Shown here one piece after another: positions 56,139 to 64,000 of a stretch of 64,000 bases of DNA (within the stretch, counting starts at the first letter, position 1; every line of letters begins with the position of its first letter). The notes under the pieces were generated by a model. That model saw only the letters and a list, made by a program, of their open reading frames with translations, made no database searches and was not told the origin of the DNA. The stretch comes from Radiobacillus deserti (lineage in GTDB: Bacteria > Bacillota > Bacilli > Bacillales > Amphibacillaceae). Location of the stretch: the NCBI RefSeq assembly GCF_007301515.1, contig NZ_CP041666.1, positions 2,170,001 to 2,234,000 on the forward strand. Reading direction: 5' to 3'. The position numbers and the translations under genes were made by a program.

Positions 56139-57224
56139 TTATCCGAACGTTATTTCTTTTACTTTGTCCTTATCTAATCCTTTTATTACTTCTACTAAAA
56201 GCTTCACTGTATTTTCAAAATCATCCTCATGCAAAATAGAAGCATGGGTATGAATGTAACGTGTAGCAATCGTAATAGATAGTGCTGGAACCCCATTTGC
56301 AGTTAAATGAATTGGACCTGAATCCGTTCCACCACCTGGCAGAGACGTATATTGATACGAAATGTTGTGTTGGTCTGCTGTATCAATCACATAATCACGT
56401 AAGCCTTTATGAGAGATCATTGTAGCATCGTACAAGACGATCTGTGGGCCATCTCCTAGCTTGCTGTCTGCATCTTTATCCGAAATACCAGGCGTATCTC
56501 CTGCAATTCCTACATCGACAGCAAAGCCGATATCTGGTTGAATGGCTTGTGCAGATGTTTTAGCTCCACGAGTCCCTACCTCTTCTTGAACCGTTCCTAC
56601 ACCGTAAACAACGTTAGGATGATCTTCGCCTTTTAATCGTTTTAGCACTTCGATGGCAATCGCTAATCCAATGCGATTATCCCAAGCCTTCGCTAATAAA
56701 AGCTTTTTATTTTTCATTTGTGTAAATTCAAAATAAGGAACGATTGAATCACCTGGTTTCACACCGAACTCCATCGCTTCTTCTTTACTAGAAGCACCGA
56801 TATCTACGAACATATCTTTAATATCTACTGGCTTCTTTCTCGCTTCCGGAGACAAGATATGTGGAGGCTTCGATCCAATAACACCAGTGACATCCCCTTT
56901 ACTTGTTAAAATGGTTACACGTTGTGCTAGCATGACTTGGCTCCACCAGCCACCAGTCGTTTGGAAATAAAGAAATCCTTTATCATCAATTCGAGTCACC
57001 ATGAAGCCAATTTCATCTAAGTGGCCAGCGACCATGATTTTCGGGCCGTCCTCTTTCCCAACCTTTTTCGCAATCAGACTTCCTAAATTATCTGTGTACA
57101 CTTCGTCTGAATACGGAGTGATGTATCGTTTCATCACATCTCTTGCTTCTTTTTCGTTTCCTGGAATAGCTCTAGCGTCTGTTAATTCTTTTAACATCTT
57201 TAGTTTTTCATTAAGCTGTACCAT
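56139..57224 (-). CDS. ysdC: M42-family glutamyl aminopeptidase (YsdC)
   Basis: A 361-aa co-catalytic metallopeptidase with the metal-ligand motifs [46 protein letters not shown] and GGTDSGPIH, and [10 protein letters not shown]42 peptidases form large tetrahedral particles that degrade peptides in the cytosol. Upstream lies the dUTPase gene. Confidence 0.93.
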   Translation of the reverse strand: MVQLNEKLKMLKELTDARAIPGNEKEARDVMKRYITPYSDEVYTDNLGSLIAKKVGKEDGPKIMVAGHLDEIGFMVTRIDDKGFLYFQTTGGWWSQVMLAQRVTILTSKGDVTGVIGSKPPHILSPEARKKPVDIKDMFVDIGASSKEEAMEFGVKPGDSIVPYFEFTQMKNKKLLLAKAWDNRIGLAIAIEVLKRLKGEDHPNVVYGVGTVQEEVGTRGAKTSAQAIQPDIGFAVDVGIAGDTPGISDKDADSKLGDGPQIVLYDATMISHKGLRDYVIDTADQHNISYQYTSLPGGGTDSGPIHLTANGVPALSITIATRYIHTHASILHEDDFENTVKLLVEVIKGLDKDKVKEITFG

Positions 57225-57297
57225 ATGTATGTGACCTCCCTTTCTGTTACGTACCTATTAAGTATACTGCTTGCTACAGTTTTTCTCAAAACATATA

Positions 57298-57786
57298 CTA
57301 ATATCCATTATTTTGACGAGAGTGATTAATTTCGTTTTTAGATACATAAGCTTGGTAGGTAGCTTCTTCATCGAAGCCAAGATAGGCACCAACATCTAAA
57401 TAAGAATCAAACAGTAGACGATAATGCTCCACAGTTGGACTGTTTTTGAACATAGTAATCACTTCAAAAACGCGATTAAATAGACTAGTAAGCTCCGAGG
57501 TATCCTTATTCCGTTTCCAATCGGATTGGTAGGTAAAGCCTTTGTTTAATCCAAGCGATAAGATAAAGTGTACCCCATCCACGTATTCTTCTAAAATGAC
57601 TTCGCGTTCACTAGGAGCCTTTGTACTCCAAAATTTGAAGCATCTCGTTTCATTCGCTAATTCTCCTACTTCCACAAACAAAGCAAGAATCTTTCTTTCA
57701 AATAAGTCCTTCTTATCTAGTCCATGCTTCGTTTCAATATGATGATCTAATTCTCGTTGCATCTCAAAAAGTTTTTCCCAATTCAT
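57298..57786 (-). CDS. Dimeric (all-alpha) dUTP diphosphatase-like protein
   Basis: A 162-aa helical protein with the dUTPase_2/MazG-like metal motif FVEVGELANETRCFKFW (about 37-53) and the second half EEYVDGVHFILSLG. Members hydrolyse dUTP or dCTP to keep uracil out of DNA. ATG 57786 has GGAGGG upstream; an adjacent TTG at 57789 is also possible. Confidence 0.87.
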   Translation of the reverse strand: MNWEKLFEMQRELDHHIETKHGLDKKDLFERKILALFVEVGELANETRCFKFWSTKAPSEREVILEEYVDGVHFILSLGLNKGFTYQSDWKRNKDTSELTSLFNRVFEVITMFKNSPTVEHYRLLFDSYLDVGAYLGFDEEATYQAYVSKNEINHSRQNNGY

Positions 57787-57834
57787 CAATATCCCTCCAT
57801 TTTTTCGATTATATCATGTTCTTTTTAAAAAAAG

Positions 57835-57861
57835 TGAAACTTATATATGGTTTCATCCGTA
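57835..57861 (+). promoter_or_regulatory. Sigma-W-type promoter of ysdB
   Basis: TGAAAC (57835-57840), a 17-bp spacer and CGTA (57858-57861) match the sigma-W consensus. ysdB is a sigma-W regulon member in B. subtilis, so sequence and knowledge agree. Confidence 0.85.
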
Positions 57862-57906
57862 AAGCATACTACCAAAAGGACTCTATATGAGTAGGGAGAT
57901 AGAGAG

Positions 57907-58299
57907 ATGACTGTTATCTTATTCCGAATATTAATCCTTATTGCATTAGCTATCATTGTGCACACCGCGTACGAGTACGTAACAAGCCCAATTCGCAAAC
58001 TAGAAAGAGCTAAAAAAATGAAGCATTTTTATTATGTAGACGATCCGAGAGATGAAAAGAAAAACCTATTGATGACGTATAAAGGGATTGTGTTTGAAGG
58101 AGAAAAATATATCGGAGCGACCGAAGAGTCTTTTGATGTTGTCCGTATTAGCGTATTCGTTAAAGATCCGCAGCACCTAAAAGGCTTAGAAAGAAATGAT
58201 TTGTATTTTCTAGAAGAAGAATTGCTTATTCGTTATCCACATGCAGAAATCGATTGGAAATATCCGATAAACAAATTGTTAGAAGCTATTAAAAAATAA
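57907..58299 (+). CDS. ysdB: YsdB, sigma-W pathway protein
   Basis: A 130-aa protein with one N-terminal membrane helix (LFRILILIALAIIVHTAYEYV) and a cytoplasmic domain (KLERAKKMKHFYYVDDPRDEKKNLLMTYKG, IDWKYPINKLL). In B. subtilis it is needed for normal processing of the anti-sigma factor RsiW and so for sigma-W activation. The sigma-W promoter upstream implies a feedback loop. Confidence 0.92.
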   Translation: MTVILFRILILIALAIIVHTAYEYVTSPIRKLERAKKMKHFYYVDDPRDEKKNLLMTYKGIVFEGEKYIGATEESFDVVRISVFVKDPQHLKGLERNDLYFLEEELLIRYPHAEIDWKYPINKLLEAIKK

Positions 58300-58330
58300 A
58301 TGCCAGGATTCTAAAAGAACCCTGGCATTT
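58298..58330. terminator. Bidirectional terminator
   Basis: AAATGCCAGG pairs with CCTGGCATTT (58298-58307 with 58321-58330), overlapping the ends of ysdB and of the VTT-domain gene. Confidence 0.75.
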
Positions 58331-58937
58331 TAGATTGTTTTGCTGACGGAATAGGTCTTTCTTTCTTCTTTTTTTCAGGAAAAAACTCTTCCCATTTGAT
58401 GATAATTTCCTTGCGTCGGATAAGATAAATGCACGGGAGTAATACACACAATGCCGCAACCATCATCACCGGAGAAAGGTTGGACATCCATTGGCCGAAT
58501 GCCGTATATGCGATCGCTAATGGAATGTTGGACAGGAAAGAAGCCCTCATGTACTCCTTTACATTACTGGAAATCTCTAGCAAACAAAGAGACAAAAGAT
58601 GAAAATGAACAAACGGAATTAGTCTTAGCAAAGCAACTTGTAACGTCGTGACCTTTGTATGCTCTCCAATTATCTTACTCTTCATATACACTAAACGTTG
58701 ATACGTTTTCGGCATGCGTTGAATCATGTAATAAAAGACATAACTGGATAACGTTATACCTATCACGGAAAGGATGGAACCTGTAACTGCACCAAATAGT
58801 AATCCTCCTGATATACATATAAATGCGACGGGTAGAAAAAATAAAGGTCTAAGGATGTGAAAGCTAATGAATAAAAGTGGAGCAAATAACCCACCCTTCT
58901 CAACAACGGCCATCAAGTAGGTACCTAATAGCTCCAT
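58311..58937 (-). CDS. VTT-domain (TVP38/TMEM64/DedA-like) membrane protein
   Basis: A 208-aa protein with about five membrane helices and the VTT/SNARE-associated pattern: F-LPV (FFLPVAFICISGGLLFGAVTG), then LRLIPFVHFHLL, and a C-terminal Lys-rich tail. B. subtilis has a similar protein (YtxB) in this area. Relatives move or flip lipids; the substrate here is unknown. Confidence 0.78.
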   Translation of the reverse strand: MELLGTYLMAVVEKGGLFAPLLFISFHILRPLFFLPVAFICISGGLLFGAVTGSILSVIGITLSSYVFYYMIQRMPKTYQRLVYMKSKIIGEHTKVTTLQVALLRLIPFVHFHLLSLCLLEISSNVKEYMRASFLSNIPLAIAYTAFGQWMSNLSPVMMVAALCVLLPCIYLIRRKEIIIKWEEFFPEKKKKERPIPSAKQSKMPGFF

Positions 58938-59015
58938 AGTTAGCCTCCTTCATAGATGTCTCCTTTATAGATATGACAATAGACGAGCCTTTATGACACT
59001 AAGATAAAAAATTAC

Positions 59016-59282
59016 TTATTGTTTACTTCCCAGCCAATAAAGGACAAGTACATGTACGATTACCAATAGAGGGAGACCATACTTAAAACTAGCATGTTTG
59101 GTTTTATGTCGAAACAGCTCCATTCCAACAAAGCCTCCTAGAGAGCCCCCAACCCATGTCCATAACCAAATCGTACGCTCCGGTGTTCTTCTTTCTCCTT
59201 TACGCGCCTGTGCTTTGTCATAACCCATCATGGAAAACGTAAGAACATTGACAAGCGTTAGATATCCAATAATTATGTACAA
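59016..59282 (-). CDS. ysdA: YsdA, DUF1294 membrane protein
   Basis: An 88-aa protein with three membrane helices and the DUF1294 motifs MGYDKAQARKGERRTPE, GGSLGGFVGMELFRHKTKHASF. Function unknown. It lies after rplT, as in B. subtilis. A TTG or ATG start near 59282 is consistent with the family length. Confidence 0.88.
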   Translation of the reverse strand: MYIIIGYLTLVNVLTFSMMGYDKAQARKGERRTPERTIWLWTWVGGSLGGFVGMELFRHKTKHASFKYGLPLLVIVHVLVLYWLGSKQ

Positions 59283-59345
59283 AATAAGGTTCCTCTCCCT
59301 AACAATTCATATAATTTACATATAGATTGAAACATTTAATTGTTC

Positions 59346-59376
59346 AAAAAAAGCCATTCCCAAAAGGAATGGCTTT
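59346..59376 (-). terminator. Terminator of infC-rpmI-rplT
   Basis: AAAGCCATTCC pairs with GGAATGGCTTT (59350-59360 with 59366-59376) with a T run on the minus strand, just past the rplT stop. Confidence 0.9.
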
Positions 59377-59383
59377 ATCTGTC

Positions 59384-59740
59384 TTAGTTAAGAGCAGCTT
59401 TTGCTTTTTCAGCTAGTTGTGCAAATGCTTTTTCATCATTTACTGCAAGCTCAGAAAGCATTTTACGGTTTACTTCAATACCAGCTTGTTTTAATCCGAA
59501 CATTAAACGGCTGTAAGAAAGTCCGTTTAGACGAGCAGCTGCGTTAATACGTGCGATCCATAGTTTACGGAAATCACGTTTCTTTTGTTTACGGTCACGG
59601 TAAGCATATTGACCAGATTTAATTACTTGTTGTTTTGCAGTTTTAAATAGCGCATGTTTAGAACCGTAGTATCCTTTAGCAAGCTTTAATATACGTTTAC
59701 GACGTTTACGTGTTACAGTTCCACCTTTTACTCGTGGCAT
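59384..59740 (-). CDS. rplT: 50S ribosomal protein L20
   Basis: A 118-aa basic protein with the L20 pattern ([45 protein letters not shown]). It binds 23S rRNA early in assembly. In B. subtilis it also represses its own operon by acting on the infC leader. Confidence 0.97.
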   Translation of the reverse strand: MPRVKGGTVTRKRRKRILKLAKGYYGSKHALFKTAKQQVIKSGQYAYRDRKQKKRDFRKLWIARINAAARLNGLSYSRLMFGLKQAGIEVNRKMLSELAVNDEKAFAQLAEKAKAALN

Positions 59741-59781
59741 ATTAATTCCCTCCTATATATAAACGAATCCTCGAATTAATC

Positions 59782-59979
59782 TTATTTGTTTGGTAGTAAA
59801 ACTTTAGTACGTTTGTAATCTCCAGCAGACATGATAGCGCCTTTACGAAGTTTACGTTTTTGCTTTTGTGATTTGTTCGCGAACATGTGACTTGTATATG
59901 CATGGGAACGTTTTAATTTCCCTGTGCCTGTTCTTTTGAATCGTTTTGCTGCACCTTTATGAGTTTTCATTTTTGGCAT
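59782..59979 (-). CDS. rpmI: 50S ribosomal protein L35
   Basis: A 65-aa basic protein with [20 protein letters not shown] and [10 protein letters not shown], typical of L35. It lies between infC and rplT in the usual order. Confidence 0.97.
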   Translation of the reverse strand: MPKMKTHKGAAKRFKRTGTGKLKRSHAYTSHMFANKSQKQKRKLRKGAIMSAGDYKRTKVLLPNK

Positions 59980-60095
59980 GAGTAGTTCCTCCTTAATGTA
60001 ATGTTTAGCAGTACGAAAAATAGAAGGTATCCCATGCGAAATAGAAGAGAAGTTTTATCGAAATCTACTTGCTACTTGCATTGTGGATCCATTGT

Positions 60096-60614
60096 TTATT
60101 TTTCGTTAAATGGAGCTAGCATTAAGAACATGCTACGTCCTTCCATTTTTGCTTTTTGTTCTACAGTGGAAATGTCTTTACATTCCTCTGCTAAACGTTC
60201 TAGTACCTTTTGGCCTAGCTCTTTGTGTGTAATGGCACGACCGCGGAAACGAATCGATGCTTTTACTTTATCGCCTTTTTCAAGAAACTTTCTTGCGTTT
60301 TTTAGTTTCGTGTTAAAGTCATGCTCTTCGATACCAGGACTTAAACGAACCTCTTTAACGTTAATAATCTTTTGTTTCTTACGGGCTTCTTTTTCTTTCT
60401 TTTGTTGCTCAAATCGGTATTTTCCGTAGTCCATAATACGACATACCGGTGGTTTTGCATTAGGAGCAACTAATACAAGATCCAAGTTTCTCGTTTGAGC
60501 AATTTCTAGTGCTTCTTGACGAGATTTCACGCCAAGTTGTTCTCCATTAGAATCAATGAGTCTAACCTCGCGTGCACGAATCTTCTCATTAACATTCATA
60601 TCTTTGCTAATAAT
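60096..60614 (-). CDS. infC: Translation initiation factor IF-3, with an AUU start codon
   Basis: The 172-aa protein has both IF-3 domains: N-terminal ([39 protein letters not shown]) and C-terminal ([36 protein letters not shown]). I place the start at ATT 60614 because GGAGG is 6 bases upstream and the product begins like the B. subtilis protein (M-ISKD). An in-frame ATG at 60599 lacks its own site. An AUU start is the rule for infC and is used for feedback, since IF-3 discriminates against non-standard start codons. Confidence 0.93.
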   Translation of the reverse strand: MISKDMNVNEKIRAREVRLIDSNGEQLGVKSRQEALEIAQTRNLDLVLVAPNAKPPVCRIMDYGKYRFEQQKKEKEARKKQKIINVKEVRLSPGIEEHDFNTKLKNARKFLEKGDKVKASIRFRGRAITHKELGQKVLERLAEECKDISTVEQKAKMEGRSMFLMLAPFNEK

Positions 60615-60620
60615 CAGCCA

Positions 60621-60900
60621 CCTCCATGGAATTTTGAAAAAGATATGTGACCCTTCATCGACAAGTTCCAAACGTCAGATACTACCTCAACCGAGCGGAT
60701 AGTATTTAAAAAAGTGTGAGTACATACTGCACCCACACTTATCCATTAATATCGGAATGTATAACCTGCCAACTACTAAAAAGCGTCAATCAGGTGAGAA
60801 GCGGGTGCCTCTACTTGTCTCAGATCATATTTAATTAGCCTGTTAAATAATATCATCATTATATCAACATGTCAATAGATGATACGTATGAATGACAACT
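60621..60900 (-). promoter_or_regulatory. infC-rpmI-rplT leader with attenuator (probable L20 leader)
   Basis: About 280 bp of untranslated leader lie between the promoter and infC. It holds a terminator-type hairpin (AAGTGTG 60712-60718 with CACACTT 60734-60740) followed by a T run on the minus strand (60711-60706). In B. subtilis L20 binds this leader and promotes termination. The L20-binding fold was not verified here. Confidence 0.7.
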
Positions 60901-60907
60901 AGTGTTT

Positions 60908-60936
60908 ATTATACCTTACAACTCTATCGTATGCAA
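60908..60936 (-). promoter_or_regulatory. Sigma-A promoter of infC-rpmI-rplT
   Basis: TTGCAT (60936-60931) and TATAAT (60913-60908), spacer 17 bp, on the minus strand. Confidence 0.8.
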
Positions 60937-60962
60937 GAAAAAATTAGGTGTGAATCCTAGCT

Positions 60963-62909
60963 CTACTTTCTCTTGGATAGTTTACGTTGCTCAATTTCTT
61001 CTTTTATTCTTGTCATAAACGATTGAAGCTCTATCGTTTCAGAATCTTTCTCTCCATATTTTCGAACATTTACCGCATCATTTTCAATTTCTTTATCTCC
61101 AACTACAAGCGCGTATGGAATTTTTTGCGTTTGAGCTTCTCGAATTTTGTAGCCGATTTTTTCATCTCTTTCATCCACTTCCACACGTACCCCTTGGAAA
61201 CGAAGTTTTTCTTCCACTTTCTTCGCGTAATCAAGGTGTACATCTGCTGATACTGGAATAATTCTTGCTTGTACTGGTGCTAGCCACGTTGGGAATGCTC
61301 CCTTGTATTCTTCAATTAGGAAAGCGACGAAACGTTCCATAGTTGAAACTACCCCACGGTGAATTACAACTGGACGATGTTCCTTTCCGTCTTCTCCAAT
61401 ATACGTAAGTTCAAAACGTTCTGGTAAGTGAAAGTCTAGTTGCACGGTAGATAATGTTTCGTCTTTACCAAGTGCTGTCTTCACTTGAACATCTAGCTTT
61501 GGACCATAAAAAGCCGCTTCTCCTTCAGCTTCCACATAATCTAGGCTCATGTCTTCCATCGTTTCTTTCAGCATAGCTTGTGCTTTTTCCCACATTTCAT
61601 CGTTATCCACATATTTCTCTTTATCCTCAGGATCACGATAAGATAAACGGAAGTAATAATCATCTATTCCGAAATCTTTGTAAACTGCTTGGACAAGCTC
61701 CACTACTCGGATAAACTCATCTTTTAGTTGATCTGGTCTTGCAAAGATGTGGGCATCATTTAATGTCATGGCACGAACACGTTGCAAGCCTGCAAGTGCT
61801 CCAGACATTTCATGACGGTGCATGGTTCCAAGCTCCGCGATACGCACTGGAAGGTTACGATAGCTGTGTAGCTGATTTTTGTACACCATCATATGGTGTG
61901 GACAGTTCATTGGACGTAAGACAAGATCTTCATTATCCATTTCCATCGTCGGGAACATATCATCCTTGTAATGATCCCAGTGTCCACTAGTCTTATAAAG
62001 CTCTACATTACCAAGTACCGGTGTGTAGACGTGATTATAGCCTAGTCTTTCTTCTAAATCCACAATATATCGTTCGATCGTACGACGGATTGTTGCGCCT
62101 TTTGGTAACCATAATGGCAATCCTTGTCCTACTTTTTGAGAGACTGTGAAGATTTCAAGCTCCTTACCAAGTTTTCGGTGATCTCTTTCTTTTGCTTCTT
62201 CGCGAAGGCGAAGATACTCGTCAAGCTGACTTTTCTTCTCAAAAGCTGTACCGTAAATACGTTGAAGCATTTGATTGTTACTATCCCCGCGCCAATAAGC
62301 TCCAGAAATGCTTAACAGCTTAAACACTTTAATTTTGCTTGTAGATGGAACATGGATTCCGCGACAAAGGTCTGCAAACTCTCCTTGCTCATAAATCGAT
62401 ACAGTTTCCCCTTCAGGGATCGCATCGATAAGCTCTTGCTTTAATGGATCATTTGCAAATTGTGCTTTTGCCTCTTCACGAGAAATCTCTTTACGTACAA
62501 TATCTAAGTTCTCATCTACGATTTTCTGCATTTCTTTTTCAATTTTTGGCAAGTCCTCTGGCGTTAAAGAAATTTCTAAATCCATATCGTAGTAGAAGCC
62601 ATCCTCAATAACAGGACCTACCCCAAAGTGAACATCCCCATACAAACGTTTAATAGCTTGTGCCATAAGGTGCGCACTTGAGTGGCGCATAATTTCAATA
62701 CCATCTTCGTTTTTATACGTAATAATCTCAATTGGGCCACTTACTTGTAGGGGGTGTCTTAAATCAAATAGCGTGCCATTTACCTTTACGGCTAATGCTT
62801 GTTTTTTTAATCCTGGGGAAATGGATGCTGCAATCTCTTCCCCTGTTGTTCCTGCTGGAAAGGACTTCTCCGCTCCATCTGGAAACTGAATCGAAATAGT
62901 TTCTGCCAT
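60963..62909 (-). CDS. thrS: Threonine-tRNA ligase
   Basis: The 648-aa class II synthetase has the TGS domain (about 1-62), the editing domain ([16 protein letters not shown], with the Cys/His site C-R-G-x-H), catalytic core with zinc Cys in [21 protein letters not shown] and YGPKLDV, and a C-terminal anticodon-binding domain ([19 protein letters not shown]). ATG 62909 has GGAGAG upstream; the in-frame upstream ATG three codons earlier is less likely. Confidence 0.97.
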   Translation of the reverse strand: MAETISIQFPDGAEKSFPAGTTGEEIAASISPGLKKQALAVKVNGTLFDLRHPLQVSGPIEIITYKNEDGIEIMRHSSAHLMAQAIKRLYGDVHFGVGPVIEDGFYYDMDLEISLTPEDLPKIEKEMQKIVDENLDIVRKEISREEAKAQFANDPLKQELIDAIPEGETVSIYEQGEFADLCRGIHVPSTSKIKVFKLLSISGAYWRGDSNNQMLQRIYGTAFEKKSQLDEYLRLREEAKERDHRKLGKELEIFTVSQKVGQGLPLWLPKGATIRRTIERYIVDLEERLGYNHVYTPVLGNVELYKTSGHWDHYKDDMFPTMEMDNEDLVLRPMNCPHHMMVYKNQLHSYRNLPVRIAELGTMHRHEMSGALAGLQRVRAMTLNDAHIFARPDQLKDEFIRVVELVQAVYKDFGIDDYYFRLSYRDPEDKEKYVDNDEMWEKAQAMLKETMEDMSLDYVEAEGEAAFYGPKLDVQVKTALGKDETLSTVQLDFHLPERFELTYIGEDGKEHRPVVIHRGVVSTMERFVAFLIEEYKGAFPTWLAPVQARIIPVSADVHLDYAKKVEEKLRFQGVRVEVDERDEKIGYKIREAQTQKIPYALVVGDKEIENDAVNVRKYGEKDSETIELQSFMTRIKEEIEQRKLSKRK

Positions 62910-62961
62910 TATTGTCACTCTCCTTATTCTTACTTTCTATTCGACATGACCACTTCCTACA

Positions 62962-63243
62962 TAAAAATGCTCGTCCCATGCTACAAAATGTAACAAAGGG
63001 ACGAGCATTAACTCGTGGTTCCACCCTAATTCCCGTTCATTAAGAACAGCTTATTAGCATCTTTAACGCAGATGAAACGCTGCTAGCTACTAAAACAATA
63101 TGTATTCACCAACAGTGTTCAGAGGTGGTAATCATTAGTGGATTGCCGGAAGCTCCCAGCCAAGGCTTCCTTCTCTTGAGACATCGAACCTAATAATCTT
63201 GTCCTCATCCTTACATTTTTCACATAGTCGAAAATATCATTTC
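62962..63243 (-). promoter_or_regulatory. T-box leader (tRNA-Thr) of thrS
   Basis: On the minus strand the leader contains AGGGTGGAACCACGAG (63027-63012), a specifier region with ACC (Thr; GATTACCACC, near 63130) and the terminator hairpin AATGCTCGTCCC (62966-62977) with GGGACGAGCATT (62998-63009). Confidence 0.92.
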
Positions 63244-63249
63244 GAATGT

Positions 63250-63278
63250 ATTATAACGAGAGTAACATAAAAAATCAA
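63250..63278 (-). promoter_or_regulatory. Sigma-A promoter of thrS
   Basis: TTGATT (63278-63273) and TATAAT (63255-63250), spacer 17 bp, on the minus strand. The -35 overlaps the ytxC stop codon. Confidence 0.8.
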
Positions 63279-64000
63279 GTTCGCATATTTTTTTGCGCAG
63301 TCTGAAACGGGAAATGTTTCAGGGGTTTTACAGTTACTCGCTCCTGAAACACATTATATACCGTTAAGGTCTTAGGATCAGATGGATCATCTCCATAAAC
63401 CGTAATCCGCTTAGGAGATAAAGATAAAAGTGGAGTCAGATTCCACTCGTTTTCATCAAGTCCAACAATAAACAGTGGCTCTTTACGGATATATTGACTT
63501 AATTCTCCCCGCATAAGTTTGGAGCCATTCTCTCGATAAAATGTAAAATAAGGACCTTGTACAACATGAATATGCTCCATTTTCGCTTTCTTTTTAGAAA
63601 TATATTCCCGTAAAGATTGAATAAAGGCTTGGTATTCCTCTTCTCGTTTATACTCATCGATTGCTAATCCGACCATCTCAATTAGTTCTTGATGATAATC
63701 TTTAAAACGAAATTTTACAATCGAATCAAAATGAATCATTTCTTTATCTAATACATTTTGTTTTACTACTTTATGTAAGACTGGGTGAAGTTGAATCACC
63801 TCTGATGGTAGCTTTAAATCTTCATCTGTCCCGTTTACAATGGCCATCGTCAATTCTACAATTCGTTGTACTTCTTCTTTGTTCTGAAAATAATACGTAT
63901 CCCGTACGGTATGCTCCATCCATTTAGACTCCCTATGTTGTATAAAAACATCTGCAATGGCCTTTGTTATATACTCGGTAGCATATAACTCATGGGGGTG
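63275..64000 (-). CDS. ytxC: YtxC, sporulation protein, cut by the window edge
   Basis: The frame remains open to base 64000 (PHELYATEYITKAIADVF... upstream of the internal Met at 63919), so the N-terminus lies outside the window; 241 residues are visible. The sequence has the YtxC pattern (LIEMVGLAIDEYKREEEYQAFIQSLREYI, VTVKPLKHFP). YtxC is a spore-former protein of unknown biochemical function. In B. subtilis it lies between dnaI and thrS. Confidence 0.88.
   Translation of the reverse strand, partial: HPHELYATEYITKAIADVFIQHRESKWMEHTVRDTYYFQNKEEVQRIVELTMAIVNGTDEDLKLPSEVIQLHPVLHKVVKQNVLDKEMIHFDSIVKFRFKDYHQELIEMVGLAIDEYKREEEYQAFIQSLREYISKKKAKMEHIHVVQGPYFTFYRENGSKLMRGELSQYIRKEPLFIVGLDENEWNLTPLLSLSPKRITVYGDDPSDPKTLTVYNVFQERVTVKPLKHFPFQTAQKNMRT

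Noticed and set aside
60001..60429. 142-aa plus-strand reading frame
   Set aside because: It is antisense to infC, Ser/Arg/Phe-rich, and has no ribosome site.

Overview
The window is chromosomal DNA of a low-GC, endospore-forming Bacillota, almost certainly family Bacillaceae. Gene content and order follow the Bacillus subtilis hemA-thrS neighbourhood closely, and many sporulation genes are present (sspI, gerM, gerE, lonB, ytxC, a Spo0E-like phosphatase). It is not B. subtilis itself: several blocks present there (spoVID-ysxE after hemL, the ilv-leu operon near tig, lysC near uvrC, the fatty-acid/etf operon between mutS2 and trxA) are missing, and other genes are inserted.

Layout. 1-2.6 kb: accessory genes (QorB-like reductase, YwnA-type Rrf2 regulator, SRPBCC protein, Spo0E-like phosphatase). 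2.8-9.0 kb: the haem operon hemAXCDBL on the minus strand. 9.2-18.7 kb: a small membrane protein, then ysxC, lonA, lonB, clpX, tig and a TPR protein (minus strand). 19.0-24.1 kb: two tRNA genes (Gly-TCC, Arg-TCT), ysnB, rdgB, rph, gerM, racE and ysmB. 24.4-26.2 kb: an ECF sigma/anti-sigma pair and a hypothetical gene. 26.65-36.39 kb: a mobile element of about 9.73 kb inside gerE. 36.8-43.4 kb: a second rpsN, sdhCAB, yslB, uvrC, trxA. 43.5-50.2 kb: yshE, mutS2, polX, cvpA, zapA, rnhC. 50.4-54.2 kb: pheST behind a T-box. 54.2-58.9 kb: an rRNA methyltransferase, sspI, a lytic transglycosylase, an M42 peptidase, a dUTPase and sigma-W-controlled ysdB. 59.0-64 kb: ysdA, infC-rpmI-rplT, thrS behind a T-box, and the truncated ytxC.

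The most notable feature is the split gerE gene. Its 5' part (reading from 36531 down to 36384) and 3' part (26651 down to 26575) sit on either side of an element bounded by a 6-bp direct repeat (CATTTG on the plus strand) and 17-bp inverted arms. Joining the two parts at the repeat gives an uninterrupted 74-codon GerE, the length of the B. subtilis protein as I recall it. The element carries a large serine recombinase whose stop codon lies 8 bp from one arm, and a good sigma-K-type promoter precedes the 5' part. The arrangement parallels the skin element in sigK and SP-beta in spsM, which are excised in the mother cell during sporulation to rebuild the host gene.

Cargo of the element: a 61-aa protein beside the recombinase (possible directionality factor), an FtsK/SpoIIIE-type translocase with a replication-relaxation-like protein and a tiny membrane protein, several XRE regulators, an ImmA/IrrE-type metallopeptidase, a secreted peptide precursor with a two-helix membrane partner (bacteriocin/immunity-like layout), and a DEAH-box SF2 helicase with an unknown 110-aa partner under a palindromic promoter (possible defence module). 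Functions of the last two pairs are inferred, not established.

RNA-level control is easily seen elsewhere: tRNA-Phe and tRNA-Thr T-boxes, a leader with an attenuator before infC, and an AUU start codon for infC.
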